Shown here in pieces: positions 25,330 through 34,447 of a DNA stretch of 64,000 bases. The translations under genes and the position numbers were made by a program. Every line of letters starts with the position of its first letter. The first letter of the stretch is position 1. The DNA is from Pseudomonas sp. K2I15 (GTDB taxonomy: Bacteria > Pseudomonadota > Gammaproteobacteria > Pseudomonadales > Pseudomonadaceae): positions 34,697-98,696 of the forward strand of contig NZ_NIXO01000021.1 in NCBI RefSeq assembly GCF_002204795.1, in the 5' to 3' direction. The notes below the pieces were generated by a model. That model ran no database searches. It was not told the DNA's origin and saw nothing but the letters and a program-made list of their open reading frames with translations.

Positions 25330-26091
25330 ATGACCTGGTCAGCCAAGCAATACTCGATGTTCGAACAACAGCGAACCCGTCCCGTCCGGGATCTGGTGGC
25401 AGCCATTCCTGAGGGTGACGTGCGCACCGCCGTCGACCTGGGATGCGGCCCCGGTAATTCCACCGAGGTGTTGGCCGAGCGTTTTCCAAAGGCATTGGTC
25501 ACCGGCATGGACAGCTCCGATGACATGCTGGTCGATGCCCGCAAGCGCCTGCCCGCGCTGAACTTTGAGTTGGCTGACATCGGCGCCTGGACCCCAGCGC
25601 AGAAATTCGACGTAATCCTCGCCAATGCATCGCTGCAATGGCTGCCCGACCACGCCACGCTGTATCCGCATCTGGTGAGCCAGTTGACGCCCGGCGGCAC
25701 CCTTGCAGTGCAGACGCCCGACAACCTCGATGAACCGGCCCACAAGCTGGCGCGGGAAGTGGCGGCGGATGGCCCATGGGCCGTAAAGATCGGCGCGGTG
25801 AAACACAACCAACGCCATGCCGCGAGCTACTACTTTGAGCTGCTGAGCAAACACTGCTCCACGGTGGATGTATGGCGCACCACTTACCACCATCCGCTGG
25901 CAGGCTCTGCCGCGGTGGTGGAGTGGTTCAAGGGCTCGGCGTTGCGTCCCTTCCTGGCGCCCCTGACTGAATCAGAAAAGAGCGCCTTCCTTGATGAATA
26001 CCTGGCGCGGATTACCCAGGCCTATCCGGCGCTGGCCGATGGCACGGTGCTGCTGCCGTTCCCGCGCCTGTTCATCATCGCCACCCAGTAA
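25330..26091 (+). CDS. tam: Trans-aconitate 2-methyltransferase
   Basis: 253 residues, close to the 252 of E. coli Tam. The enzyme methylates trans-aconitate, an inhibitor of aconitase, using S-adenosylmethionine. The start MTWSAKQYSMFEQQRTRPVRD is typical. The SAM motif I is VDLGCGPGNST (~34-44), followed by GMDSSDDML and LANASLQWLPDH. The C-terminal FPRLFIIAT also fits. The frame is open far upstream but the family N terminus fixes the ATG at 25330. It is divergent from a LysR gene and convergent with the cysteine hydrolase. Confidence 0.9.
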   Translation: MTWSAKQYSMFEQQRTRPVRDLVAAIPEGDVRTAVDLGCGPGNSTEVLAERFPKALVTGMDSSDDMLVDARKRLPALNFELADIGAWTPAQKFDVILANASLQWLPDHATLYPHLVSQLTPGGTLAVQTPDNLDEPAHKLAREVAADGPWAVKIGAVKHNQRHAASYYFELLSKHCSTVDVWRTTYHHPLAGSAAVVEWFKGSALRPFLAPLTESEKSAFLDEYLARITQAYPALADGTVLLPFPRLFIIATQ

Positions 26092-26103
26092 AAGGATGGG
26101 TGA

Positions 26104-26655
26104 TCAGTCGGCGGTCAGGAACTGCGCCGCCGACAGCACGCTCGCATAAGCAAACCCCAGCGACGACATAAACGCGGCATGCGCCTGGGCCGCCGGTACG
26201 ACGGTGCCATTGAATTCCAGGTCTCGTGTTGCGCAGGCATCGTGGATCACGGTCACGGTGTAGCCGAGATCCGACGCTGCACGCACTACGGCGTCGATGC
26301 ACATGTGGCTCATGCTGCCGACCACCACCAACTCGGTGATGCTGCGTTGTTCCAGCAGTGCCCGCAGGTTGGTTTCGCGGAACGCATTGACGAAATGCTT
26401 GAGCACCACCGGCTCATCGGCCTGGTTCACAACCTTGGGGTGCAAATGCGCGCCTTCCGAACCCGGCGTGAAGAAGGGTGCATCGTCGGAGGTGAATTCG
26501 TGGCGCACATGAATCACCGCATCGCCCGCCTGGCGAAACGCCTGGAGCACTTGCTGCGCCTTGTCTGCTGCCGCGTCCACACCGTCAAGGGGCCACTTGC
26601 CCTGGGGGAAGTAGTCGTTCTGGATATCGATTAGGATGAGCGCTTGCTTGGCCAT
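26104..26655 (-). CDS. Isochorismatase-family cysteine hydrolase
   Basis: 183 residues from ATG 26655 (MAKQALILIDIQNDYFPQGKWPL); longer starts upstream do not fit the family. The catalytic triad is visible: D10 in LIDIQND, K109 in PVVLKHFVNAF and C142 in GSMSHMCIDAVVR. The fold hydrolyses amides or vinyl ethers of small molecules, but the substrate here is unknown. It is divergent from a GlxA-type regulator, a frequent pairing in Pseudomonas in which the regulator controls the hydrolase. Confidence 0.85.
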   Translation of the reverse strand: MAKQALILIDIQNDYFPQGKWPLDGVDAAADKAQQVLQAFRQAGDAVIHVRHEFTSDDAPFFTPGSEGAHLHPKVVNQADEPVVLKHFVNAFRETNLRALLEQRSITELVVVGSMSHMCIDAVVRAASDLGYTVTVIHDACATRDLEFNGTVVPAAQAHAAFMSSLGFAYASVLSAAQFLTAD

Positions 26656-26751
26656 GTTGGGTTTCCTTGTGAGGGTTGATGCGTCCAGTATCCTGGCTGG
26701 CGTAGCGCCTGGGGATTGGCCGCACCGACAATAACAGAGGGAAAACTGACA

Positions 26752-27731
26752 ATGGCGATCGTCGAGCTTGGCGTGCTGATCTACAGCGGTGCGCAAATGG
26801 CCGCCGTGCATGGCTTGACCGACTTGTTCGCTGTCGCCAACCGGATTGCGGCCGAGCATCAGTCCGAGCAACTGCCGTCCCTGCGCATCAGCCACTGGCA
26901 GGCCGACGCAGGCAATGCGCCGACCCGTGTGTTCGACAGCCTGCCTGGCAGCGGGCAGGCGCTGACGGCCTTGCTGATTCCGCCCTCCATCGCCGGGTTT
27001 CCGAGGGGCAGGCTTCTGCCCAATTGCTGGATTGGCTACGCCAGCAGCACCGCACCGGGACGATTCTGGGCGGCGTGTGTGTGGGCTCGATCCTGATGGC
27101 GGAAAGCGGCCTGTTGGATGGTCGCAGCGCCACCACCCACTGGACGTCGGCCAAATCCTTCGCTGCCCGTTACCCGGCCATCCGTCTTGAGGCCGACAAA
27201 CCCATCGTCGACGACGGCGACCTGATCACCACCGCCGGGCTCATGGCCTGGTCCGAACTGGGCTTGCGCCTGGTAGATAGACTGCTCGGCCCGAGCATCG
27301 CCGCCAGCACCGCGCGGTTCCTGGTGATCGAGCACAGCGACAGCGCCAGTGAGTGCGGCAGTAACTTTGCGCCGATCCTCGCCCATGGCGACGGTGCGAT
27401 TCTGAAGGTGCAGCATTGGCTGCAGGCCAGCGGCGCGGTGGATGTTTCATTGGCCGCCATGGCGCAGCAAGCCGGGCTTGAAGAGCGCACGTTCCTGCGG
27501 CGGTTTCGCGCCGCCACCGGCTTGAAACCCACCGAATACTGCCAGCACCTGCGGGTGGGCAAGGCGCGGCAGATGCTCGAGTTCACCAACGGCACCATTG
27601 ATCACATCGCCTGGACTGTCGGTTATCAGGACCCGGGCGCCTTCCGCGCCACCTTCAAGAAAATCACCGGGCTGGCGCCAAGCGACTACCGCAACCGTTT
27701 CGGTGTAACACCCACCAAGGCCCAAGCCTGA
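26752..27731 (+). pseudogene. GlxA-type AraC regulator, frameshifted
   Basis: The first part, ATG 26752 (MAIVELGVLIYSGAQMAAVHGLTDLF), carries the DJ-1/PfpI-like domain and is in one frame. Around 26990-27000 the sense frame moves to another frame (SEGQASAQLLDWLRQQHRTG), which continues through GGVCVGSILMAESGLLDGR and two C-terminal AraC helix-turn-helix motifs to 27731. A single-base deletion at GCCGGGTTTCC explains it: one extra base would restore ~327 residues. It is therefore either a recent pseudogene or a sequencing error. The ribosome site AGAGG precedes the first ATG. It is divergent from the cysteine hydrolase it may regulate. Confidence 0.8.
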
Positions 27732-27902
27732 ATCGTGCAGAACGCCGCGACACCTGGGGCACTTCGTGCAGAATAAAACAGGCCAAGTGCTATCGCTTTT
27801 CCCGCAACTGACTGATTCCCCGCGCGTTTAATCAAATGCCGCGTTGGCGTGATCCCTGCAGCCGTTTCCCTACACACATGGCAGGACAGCCAAGGGGGAC
27901 GC

Positions 27903-29012
27903 ATGACCCCGACAAATCGCAAAAAAATCGTGGTGGCGCATTCAATTCGAGCAGACGCGCCGTTGCACGAAGTCGAAACCAACCGCGCCCTGGCCCGCTG
28001 GCTGGCGCACATCCTCGGGCTCAAATACGGTGGCAGCTATAACCCTGAGCTGCACAGTGGGCGCGACCTCTACCTGTTACCCACTCAGACGCTGGTCGGC
28101 GCGGCCCAGGCGCGGCAATTGGGTGTCAAAGGCCCCGAGGACTTGTGGGGCGGTTATGTCGACCACGATTTCATCTGCACCAAGGCCATCAGCCACGGCC
28201 TGCTGAACAAAGCCGCGGTTGCCCCCGAAGGCTGGTCGCCGCTGTTTTCCGAGCGCATCCGCAATGTAGTGCTGGATGGCTTGAGTGTGCATGCCCTGGA
28301 AGACGCGCGGCCGGCGGCGACCCATTTGCTGTACACCGGGCCGATCCGCCTCAAGCCCGTGCACGCCTGCGCCGGGCGCGGCCAGGAAGTGATCCGCAGC
28401 CTCGACGAATTTGACGCAATCCTCGCGCGGCCCGATGCGGCGCAACTGTTCACCGAGGGTGTGGTGCTGGAGCAGGACCTGCACGATGTGGTCACCCACA
28501 GCGTCGGCCAGAGCTTTATCGGCGAGCACGTCATCAGCTACTGCGGTGATCAATACCTGACGCAGGACGGGCAGGGCGAAGAGGTCTATGGTGGTTCCAA
28601 CCTGTTGGTGGTTCAGGGCTACTACGAAGACCTGCTCAAGCTCGACCTGCCCGATGACGTACGCCTGGCCATCCAACAAGCGCAGGCTTTCGATAACGCG
28701 GCCGATGAGGCCTACCCGGGGTTCTATGCCTCGCGGCGCAATTACGACATCGCCCAAGGCCTGGACAGCGACGGCCAACGCCGCAGTGGCGTGCTGGAGC
28801 AATCCTGGCGCATGGGCGGGGCCAGCAGCGCGGAAGTCGCGGCGCTGCAAAGCTTCGTCAACAACCCCGGGCTGCGGGCGATTCATGTGTCGTCGGTAGA
28901 AACCTATGTCGATCAGCCACTGCCGGCTGACGCGATCGAGGTGTACCGGGGCCCGGCGGAAAACAGCGACTTTCTTCTCAAGTACGTGACGGTTAACTCT
29001 TATGACGGCTAG
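27903..29012 (+). CDS. DUF3182-family protein
   Basis: 369 residues from ATG 27903 (MTPTNRKKIVVAHSIRADAP). I recognise the DUF3182 family by its N terminus, LYLLPTQTLVG, RLKPVHACAGRGQ and the C-terminal VETYVDQP. The layout recalls ATP-grasp ligases, but that is inference and no activity is established. The last 11 bases overlap the start of an alpha/beta hydrolase gene, so they are co-expressed. The pair sits beside the ybhN-clsB-ybhP lipid operon, suggesting an envelope-related context without proof. Confidence 0.75.
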   Translation: MTPTNRKKIVVAHSIRADAPLHEVETNRALARWLAHILGLKYGGSYNPELHSGRDLYLLPTQTLVGAAQARQLGVKGPEDLWGGYVDHDFICTKAISHGLLNKAAVAPEGWSPLFSERIRNVVLDGLSVHALEDARPAATHLLYTGPIRLKPVHACAGRGQEVIRSLDEFDAILARPDAAQLFTEGVVLEQDLHDVVTHSVGQSFIGEHVISYCGDQYLTQDGQGEEVYGGSNLLVVQGYYEDLLKLDLPDDVRLAIQQAQAFDNAADEAYPGFYASRRNYDIAQGLDSDGQRRSGVLEQSWRMGGASSAEVAALQSFVNNPGLRAIHVSSVETYVDQPLPADAIEVYRGPAENSDFLLKYVTVNSYDG

Positions 29013-29754
29013 AAGCGAAACCATCGCTATTGATATCGACGACGAACAGATGAGCGGGACCTTCCTCAGTCCCAAATCGAAAGTGCCGGGGGTGTTGTTT
29101 GTGCACGGCTGGGGCGGTAGCCAGGAGCGTGACCTGGAGCGCGCCAAGGGCATCGCCGGGCTTGGTTGTGTGTGCCTCACCTTCGACCTGCGCGGCCACG
29201 CCGGCAACGGTATTCCGCTGTCCCGCGTCACCCGCGAAGACAACCTGCGCGACCTGCTCGCCGCCTACGACCGCCTGCTGTCACACCCGGCCATCGACAC
29301 CTCGGCGGTGGCGGTGGTCGGCACCAGCTACGGCGGTTACCTGGCGGCCATCCTCACCTCGCTTCGCCCCGTGCGCTGGCTGGCGCTGCGGGTGCCGGCG
29401 CTGTACCGCGACCAGGAATGGCTAAAGCCCAAGCGCGACTTGGATAAAGCCGACTTGATGGATTACCGCGGCACGTTTGTGCAGGCCGAAACCAACCGTG
29501 CGTTGCATGCTTGCGCGGCGTTTACCGGCGACGTGCTGATCGTCGAATCCGAAACCGACGATCATGTGCCCCACGCCACCATCATGAGTTACCGCGCCGC
29601 GTGCCAGCAGACGCACTCGCTGACCCACCGGATTATCGATGGCGCCGACCATTCCCTGAGCGACCCTATCTCCCAGCAGGCCTACACCTCGATCCTGGTG
29701 GACTGGATCACCGAGATGGTGGTGGGCGAGCGCTTGAGCATCATTCAGTCTTAG
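29002..29754 (+). CDS. Alpha/beta hydrolase
   Basis: 250-residue hydrolase. The HGWGGSQ oxyanion motif (~33-39), the nucleophile elbow GTSYGGYLA (serine ~113), an acidic residue in ESETDDHVP, and the terminal histidine in DGADHSLSD form a full catalytic triad. There is no signal peptide. The substrate is unknown. The start overlaps the DUF3182 gene by 11 bases. The 3' end overlaps the convergent ybhN gene by 14 bases. Confidence 0.82.
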   Translation: MTARSETIAIDIDDEQMSGTFLSPKSKVPGVLFVHGWGGSQERDLERAKGIAGLGCVCLTFDLRGHAGNGIPLSRVTREDNLRDLLAAYDRLLSHPAIDTSAVAVVGTSYGGYLAAILTSLRPVRWLALRVPALYRDQEWLKPKRDLDKADLMDYRGTFVQAETNRALHACAAFTGDVLIVESETDDHVPHATIMSYRAACQQTHSLTHRIIDGADHSLSDPISQQAYTSILVDWITEMVVGERLSIIQS

Positions 29755-30721
29755 GCGTCTTCTTCACCCGTAGCGCCTTGGCCTTGGCTTCCACCGCGAG
29801 GTACATCACCAGGGCCACCAGCAGCGGCAAGATGAAGTAGACCGCGCGGTAGGCGATCAGCCCCGCGAGCAAACTACCGCGCGATGCTTCGTGCTGCAGC
29901 AGGGCAATGAATACCGCCTCCAGCACCCCAAGCCCCGCCGGGATATGCGTGACCACCCCAGCGATGCTGCTGATCAACAACACGCCGAGCACCACCGGGT
30001 AATCCAGTTGCTTGGGCAGCAGCGTGAAGATTACCGCCGCCATCAGCGACCAGTTCAGCGCGCCGAGTGCCAACTGCAACACGGCCATGCGCAGCGACGG
30101 CAGGCTGATTTCAATCCCGCGTACCGACCACGCGCGCTTTTTCGACAAGCGGCAAGCCAGCAGATAACCCAGGCTCGCCAGTACCAGCAGCACGCCCACG
30201 CCTTGCAGCGCGCCACTGCTGAGCTTCCACCCCGGCGGCAACGTCACCAGCCCGCTGCTGAACACCGCACCGGCAATCGCCATGTAGCCAAACCAATTGG
30301 TGGCCAGGCTCAACCCGAGGATCTTCGCGATATTCCCGCTGCTCACCCCCAGCCGTGAATACAGCCGATAGCGCATGGCGATGCCACCGACCCAGGCACT
30401 CAGGTTGAGGTTGAAGGCATAGCTGATGATGCCCACCGGCAGGATCTGCTTCCACCCCAACGGCTGGCGGATGTAGGTGCGGCCGATCAGGTCGAAGCAC
30501 GAATACACCAGGAAACTGCACACCGTCAGCGCGCCTGCGATGAGCAAGGTGCGCAGCTTGAAATCGCCCAAGGTGTCGAACACCTCGCTCCAGTCGATAC
30601 GCCGGGCGAGCAGGGTGAACAACACGATCAGCGCCAGGAAAAACACCACCGTCAGCGGCGTTTTCCAGCGCCTAAAAAAGCCAGGATGGGCGCTTTCTTC
30701 AGCCGTGCGGGCTTGGGTCAT
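29741..30721 (-). CDS. ybhN: YbhN-like membrane protein (lysylphosphatidylglycerol synthase TM family)
   Basis: 326 residues with about eight hydrophobic helices (for example TVVFFLALIVLFTLLA, LLIAGALTVCSFLVYS, ILPVGIISYAFNLNLSAWVGG, GVVTHIPAGLGVLEAVFIALL). This matches UPF0104/YbhN, the membrane half of MprF-like proteins without the transferase domain. The order ybhN-clsB-ybhP on one strand with overlaps is the same as E. coli ybhN-ybhO-ybhP. This points to a role in phospholipid handling at the inner membrane. The start overlaps the end of clsB by 23 bases. Confidence 0.85.
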   Translation of the reverse strand: MTQARTAEESAHPGFFRRWKTPLTVVFFLALIVLFTLLARRIDWSEVFDTLGDFKLRTLLIAGALTVCSFLVYSCFDLIGRTYIRQPLGWKQILPVGIISYAFNLNLSAWVGGIAMRYRLYSRLGVSSGNIAKILGLSLATNWFGYMAIAGAVFSSGLVTLPPGWKLSSGALQGVGVLLVLASLGYLLACRLSKKRAWSVRGIEISLPSLRMAVLQLALGALNWSLMAAVIFTLLPKQLDYPVVLGVLLISSIAGVVTHIPAGLGVLEAVFIALLQHEASRGSLLAGLIAYRAVYFILPLLVALVMYLAVEAKAKALRVKKTPKTE

Positions 30722-31997
30722 GGTCCGGGCGCTCCTCGTGAACGAAGGGTTTCAACCTGGGCTTATGGGCCGGCAGCCAGCCGGTCCATGATGGAAAATG
30801 CCGCAGCACATGGAACACCACAAAACCCACCGTCACCCGCCAGAACCAGCCGCGAGGCGTGCGGTTCTCCGGCATGGTCTTGCAGTGGTTTTGACTCAGG
30901 TATTCCAGGCGTTCGAACAACTGCTGATTGAACCCTCGATCACGAATCAACACATTGGCTTCAAGGTTCAGCGCCAGGCTCAGCGGGTCAAGATTGCTCG
31001 ATCCCACTGTGCTCCACTGCTCGTCCACCAGTGCGACCTTGCCATGCAACGGGCGCTGGCAGTACTCGTGGATCACCACGCCTTCCTTGAGCAAATAGTC
31101 ATACAGCATGCGTGCCGCCAGCTTGGCCAGCAGTACATCCGGCTGGCCCTGCATGATCAATTGCACCTGCACACCGCGCCGCGCGGCGTTACGGATTTCC
31201 CGCAGCAAGCGGTAGCCAGGGAAGAAGTAGGCGTTGGCAATCACCACCCGCCGCTCGGCCTTGCGCAGAGCGTGCAGGTAGGCTTCCTCGATGTCGGTAC
31301 GGTGTTGCAGATTGTCCCGGTAAATCAGCCGCACCAAGCCATCGCCGTCACCCGCAGCCCATGGCGACGGCCGCTGCTCGCGCCGCCAGCCGCGCCGTTT
31401 GCGCACACGCCGGCCACTTTGTGCGAGGGCGAAATGATGCAGGTCGGCCACCGCCGGGCCTTGCACCTGCACCGCATAATCCTGCTTGGCCTCGGGGCCA
31501 AAATCCCCCAGGTGATCGGCCGAAAAATTGATCCCGCCGATAAACGCCACGGTGGCATCCACCACCACAATCTTGCGGTGCAGGCGGCGAAACCAGTTGG
31601 TGCGAAAGCCCAGCGTCTTGGTTGCCGGGTCGAACATCTGCACGGTCACGCCAGCCTGGCTCAGCTCACCGAGAAACCCCGGGCTCAGCTCGCCACAGCC
31701 AAAGCCATCAAGGCTGGCCACCACCTTTACGCCACGCTGCGCCGCCTCAATCAAAATGCCTTTCAGCTCGTGGCCGACCTTGTCTTCAAACAGAATAAAG
31801 GTCTCCAGCAAGATCTCCCGTTGGGCCTGGCGCATCGCCTCGAACACCTTGGGGAAGTAGGCCTCGCCGTTCTCCAGCAACTCAATTTGATTGCCGCTCT
31901 GCCAGCCGTAATCCAGGTCCCGGGCCACTGCGTCGTCCGGCGGTTGATCGGTCGCGATATGTTCCACCGCGACCTTCTCCAGCGGCGCGCTGTTCAT
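30699..31997 (-). CDS. clsB: Cardiolipin synthase ClsB
   Basis: 432-residue phospholipase-D-type enzyme that joins phospholipid head groups to make cardiolipin. Two HKD motifs are visible: LHRKIVVVDATVAFIGGINF and LHGKVALVDEQWSTVGSSN. The N-terminal NQIELLENGEAYFPKVFEAM is typical of ClsB (YbhO). There is no N-terminal membrane anchor, unlike ClsA. It lies in the middle of the ybhN-clsB-ybhP operon, with its ATG overlapping the ybhP stop (ATGA). Confidence 0.9.
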   Translation of the reverse strand: MNSAPLEKVAVEHIATDQPPDDAVARDLDYGWQSGNQIELLENGEAYFPKVFEAMRQAQREILLETFILFEDKVGHELKGILIEAAQRGVKVVASLDGFGCGELSPGFLGELSQAGVTVQMFDPATKTLGFRTNWFRRLHRKIVVVDATVAFIGGINFSADHLGDFGPEAKQDYAVQVQGPAVADLHHFALAQSGRRVRKRRGWRREQRPSPWAAGDGDGLVRLIYRDNLQHRTDIEEAYLHALRKAERRVVIANAYFFPGYRLLREIRNAARRGVQVQLIMQGQPDVLLAKLAARMLYDYLLKEGVVIHEYCQRPLHGKVALVDEQWSTVGSSNLDPLSLALNLEANVLIRDRGFNQQLFERLEYLSQNHCKTMPENRTPRGWFWRVTVGFVVFHVLRHFPSWTGWLPAHKPRLKPFVHEERPDHDPSPHG

Positions 31998-32770
31998 AAC
32001 TCGATCTCCACCGACAGCGGCGCGTGGTCAGACAAATGCGACCACGGACGGCTGGTCAGCACCTGCGGCTGATGTACCTTGAGGTTGCGCACATAGATAC
32101 GGTCCAGCGCCAGCAACGGCAGGCGCGCGGGGAACGTGCGGGCCGGCTTGCCCTGGGTTTCGATAAACACTTCCCGCAGCCCGCAGTGGGCAAGATCGGC
32201 CCGCTGGCGCCAGTCATTGAAATCGCCAGCGACGATCACTGGCGCGTCAGCTGGAATCTCGGCGATCCGCTGCGCGATCAGGCGCAGTTGCTGCTGGCGA
32301 TGCACCTCCCGCAACCCCAAGTGCACGCAGATGGCATGCACGTCCTGCACGTTACCCGGCAGGCGCAGCACGCAATGCAGCAGGCCACGGCTTTCGTGGC
32401 CGCTTTGGGAAATGTCGAGATTGTCGTAGCGGATGATCTGGAATTTCGACAGCAACGCATTGCCGTGGTCGCCATGTGGGTACACCGCGTTGCGGCCGTA
32501 AGCGAACTGCGGCCAGATACTGTCGGCGAGGAACTCGTACTGCGGCATGCTCGGCCAGTTGCTGTAGCGCTTGGGATGGTGCTCGTGGGTGCCGTGGATT
32601 TCCTGCAGGAACACCACATCGGCGGCCACGCTGCGAATGGCCTCCCGCAACTCGGGCAAGATAAAACGCCGGTTGAGCGCGGTGAAGCCCTTGTGGGTAT
32701 TGACCGTCAGCACCCTGAAGCGGGTGATGGCTTCGGTGGGTGTGGTCGGCATCAGCTCCGGGTGGGTCAT
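31994..32770 (-). CDS. ybhP: Endonuclease/exonuclease/phosphatase-family protein YbhP
   Basis: 258 residues of the EEP fold: LTVNTHKGF (first Asn), VVFLQEIHG (metal-binding Glu), VIVAGDFNDWR, and a final SDHAPLSVEIEL. All catalytic positions are present. The role beside clsB is unknown; hydrolysis of a phosphodiester in lipid or head-group metabolism is a guess. First gene of the operon; GGGAG precedes the ATG. Downstream of its promoter region lies a REP pair. Confidence 0.85.
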   Translation of the reverse strand: MTHPELMPTTPTEAITRFRVLTVNTHKGFTALNRRFILPELREAIRSVAADVVFLQEIHGTHEHHPKRYSNWPSMPQYEFLADSIWPQFAYGRNAVYPHGDHGNALLSKFQIIRYDNLDISQSGHESRGLLHCVLRLPGNVQDVHAICVHLGLREVHRQQQLRLIAQRIAEIPADAPVIVAGDFNDWRQRADLAHCGLREVFIETQGKPARTFPARLPLLALDRIYVRNLKVHQPQVLTSRPWSHLSDHAPLSVEIEL

Positions 32771-32869
32771 GGTTGCTCCCGTGGGTTGGGTGTCGAGTGA
32801 CCTCCGTTTTTGGATGACTGCGATGATCGTAAGAAAGTTTCGGCGCCCTTACAGACGGCACATGCCCAC

Positions 32870-32970
32870 TGTAGGAGCGAGATTGCTCGCGAAGAACCTG
32901 AGAGCGCCGCGTTCATTCAGGGTGCCAGCGTCATCGTTAACGTCCATCGCGAGCAAGCTTGCTCCTACAG
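32870..32970. repeat. REP pair (inverted)
   Basis: TGTAGGAGCGAGATTGCTCGCGA and its inverted partner TCGCGAGCAAGCTTGCTCCTACA flank a 50-base centre. This is the typical Pseudomonas extragenic palindrome between gene ends. Confidence 0.8.
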
Positions 32971-32980
32971 AAAAGCGGGG

Positions 32981-34183
32981 TCAGTGCCCGCCAACCACGC
33001 GGGTCGAACTCTCGGCATACACCGGCCCCAACCGGTCAAGTCGGCCGCTCCAGGCCGTCAGCGCCAAGGCCACCAGCACCACCGAGCCACCAATCCACGC
33101 CGTGTGGATCAAGCCCATGTGGGCGACGATCAAGCCACCGGCCCACGCACCACCGGCGATCCCCAAATTGAACGCCGCGATATTCAGGCCCGAGGCCACG
33201 TCCACCGCGTTCGGCGTGTGATGTTCCGCCTGGCGCACCACGTACACCTGCAAGCCCGGCACGTTGCCGAAGGCGACCGCGCCCCACACCAGCACGGTGG
33301 CCAGGGCCAGCCATGGATTGCCGGCGGTGAAGGTCAGCACAAACAACACAGCGGCGAGCAGGACGAAGATGATTTTCAGGGCGCTGATCGGGCCGCGTTT
33401 GTCGGCCAGCTTGCCGCCCCAGATGTTACCGATGGCCACCGAGATGCCGTACACCAACAGCACCAGGCTGACGGTGCCGGCGCTGAAGCCGGAGATGTCC
33501 TGAAGGATTGGCGCAAGGTAAGTGAATGCGATGAACGATCCCCCGTAACCGACCGCCGTCATGGCGTACACCAGCAGCAGCCTTGGCTGTTTCAGGACCT
33601 GCAGTTGTTGCAACAGCGACGCCGGTTTGCTGTGGGCGATGTTTTTCGGCACATAGAGCAGGCTGCCGATAAACGCGATCAAGCCCAGGGCCGAGACGGC
33701 GAGGAAGGTTTCGCGCCAGCCGAAATGCTGGCCGATAAACGTGCCCAGCGGCACGCCGGTCACCAATGCTACGGTCAGGCCGGTAAACATGATGGCAATC
33801 GCGCTGGCAGCTTTTTCCTTGGGTACCAGGCTGGTGGCGATGGTCGAGCCAATCGAGAAAAACACCCCGTGGGCCAGGCCGGTGACGATCCGTGCCAATA
33901 CCAGCGATTCATAACTCGGCGCTTGCCAGGCCAGCAGGTTGCCGAGGGTGAACAGCACCATCAGCGACAACAGCAGCAATTTGCGCGGCACTTTGCCGGT
34001 CAGGGCGGTGAGCACCGGCGCGCCGATGGCCACGCCCAGGGCGTAGAGGCTGACCAGCAGGCCGGCGGACGGCAGGTTTACGCCAAGGTCGGCGCCGATG
34101 GTGGGTAATAGGCCGACGATGACGAACTCGGTCGTCCCGATGGCAAAAGCGCTGAGGGTCAGCGCGAGCAAGGCGATGGGCAT
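32981..34183 (-). CDS. MFS efflux transporter (AraJ/YdhP type)
   Basis: 400-residue major-facilitator protein from ATG 34183 (MPIALLALTLSAFAIGTTEFV), preferred because GGAG lies 9 bases upstream; the earlier ATG at 34207 is possible. About twelve helices, with the motif A region LTGKVPRKLLLL. TTEFVIVGLLP and the antiporter motif GVPLGTFIG are typical of the sugar/drug efflux subgroup with AraJ and YdhP. The substrate is unknown. It is monocistronic, bounded by a REP pair downstream and another repeat upstream. Confidence 0.82.
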   Translation of the reverse strand: MPIALLALTLSAFAIGTTEFVIVGLLPTIGADLGVNLPSAGLLVSLYALGVAIGAPVLTALTGKVPRKLLLLSLMVLFTLGNLLAWQAPSYESLVLARIVTGLAHGVFFSIGSTIATSLVPKEKAASAIAIMFTGLTVALVTGVPLGTFIGQHFGWRETFLAVSALGLIAFIGSLLYVPKNIAHSKPASLLQQLQVLKQPRLLLVYAMTAVGYGGSFIAFTYLAPILQDISGFSAGTVSLVLLVYGISVAIGNIWGGKLADKRGPISALKIIFVLLAAVLFVLTFTAGNPWLALATVLVWGAVAFGNVPGLQVYVVRQAEHHTPNAVDVASGLNIAAFNLGIAGGAWAGGLIVAHMGLIHTAWIGGSVVLVALALTAWSGRLDRLGPVYAESSTRVVGGH

Positions 34184-34284
34184 GGCTGCAACTCCGGTGG
34201 GTTTCAATCAGGAGCGCAGTCTCGGGTGTTGGCTTATGCGGAAAAAGACAGGTATTGGCATTTGATATTTGATCCTCGCGCAAA

Positions 34285-34395
34285 GATCGTTCCCACGCTC
34301 TGCGTGGGAATGCCGCTTGGACGCTCCGTGTCTGCCTTGAGGTCGTGACGACGAGCGTCACAGGCTGCATTCCCTCGCGGAGCGGGGGAACGATC
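34285..34395. repeat. Long inverted repeat of the GATCGTTCCCACGC type
   Basis: The left end GATCGTTCCCACGCTCTGCG and the right end CGGAGCGGGGGAACGATC are imperfect inverses, with further internal hairpins (TCCCACGC...GCGTGGGA). It resembles a dispersed Pseudomonas intergenic repeat unlike the REP pairs elsewhere in this window. Confidence 0.65.
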
Positions 34396-34447
34396 AGGAT
34401 TAAACCCCGTCAGTTACTTACAGACCCTTCTGAAGGAGCCCGGTGTT

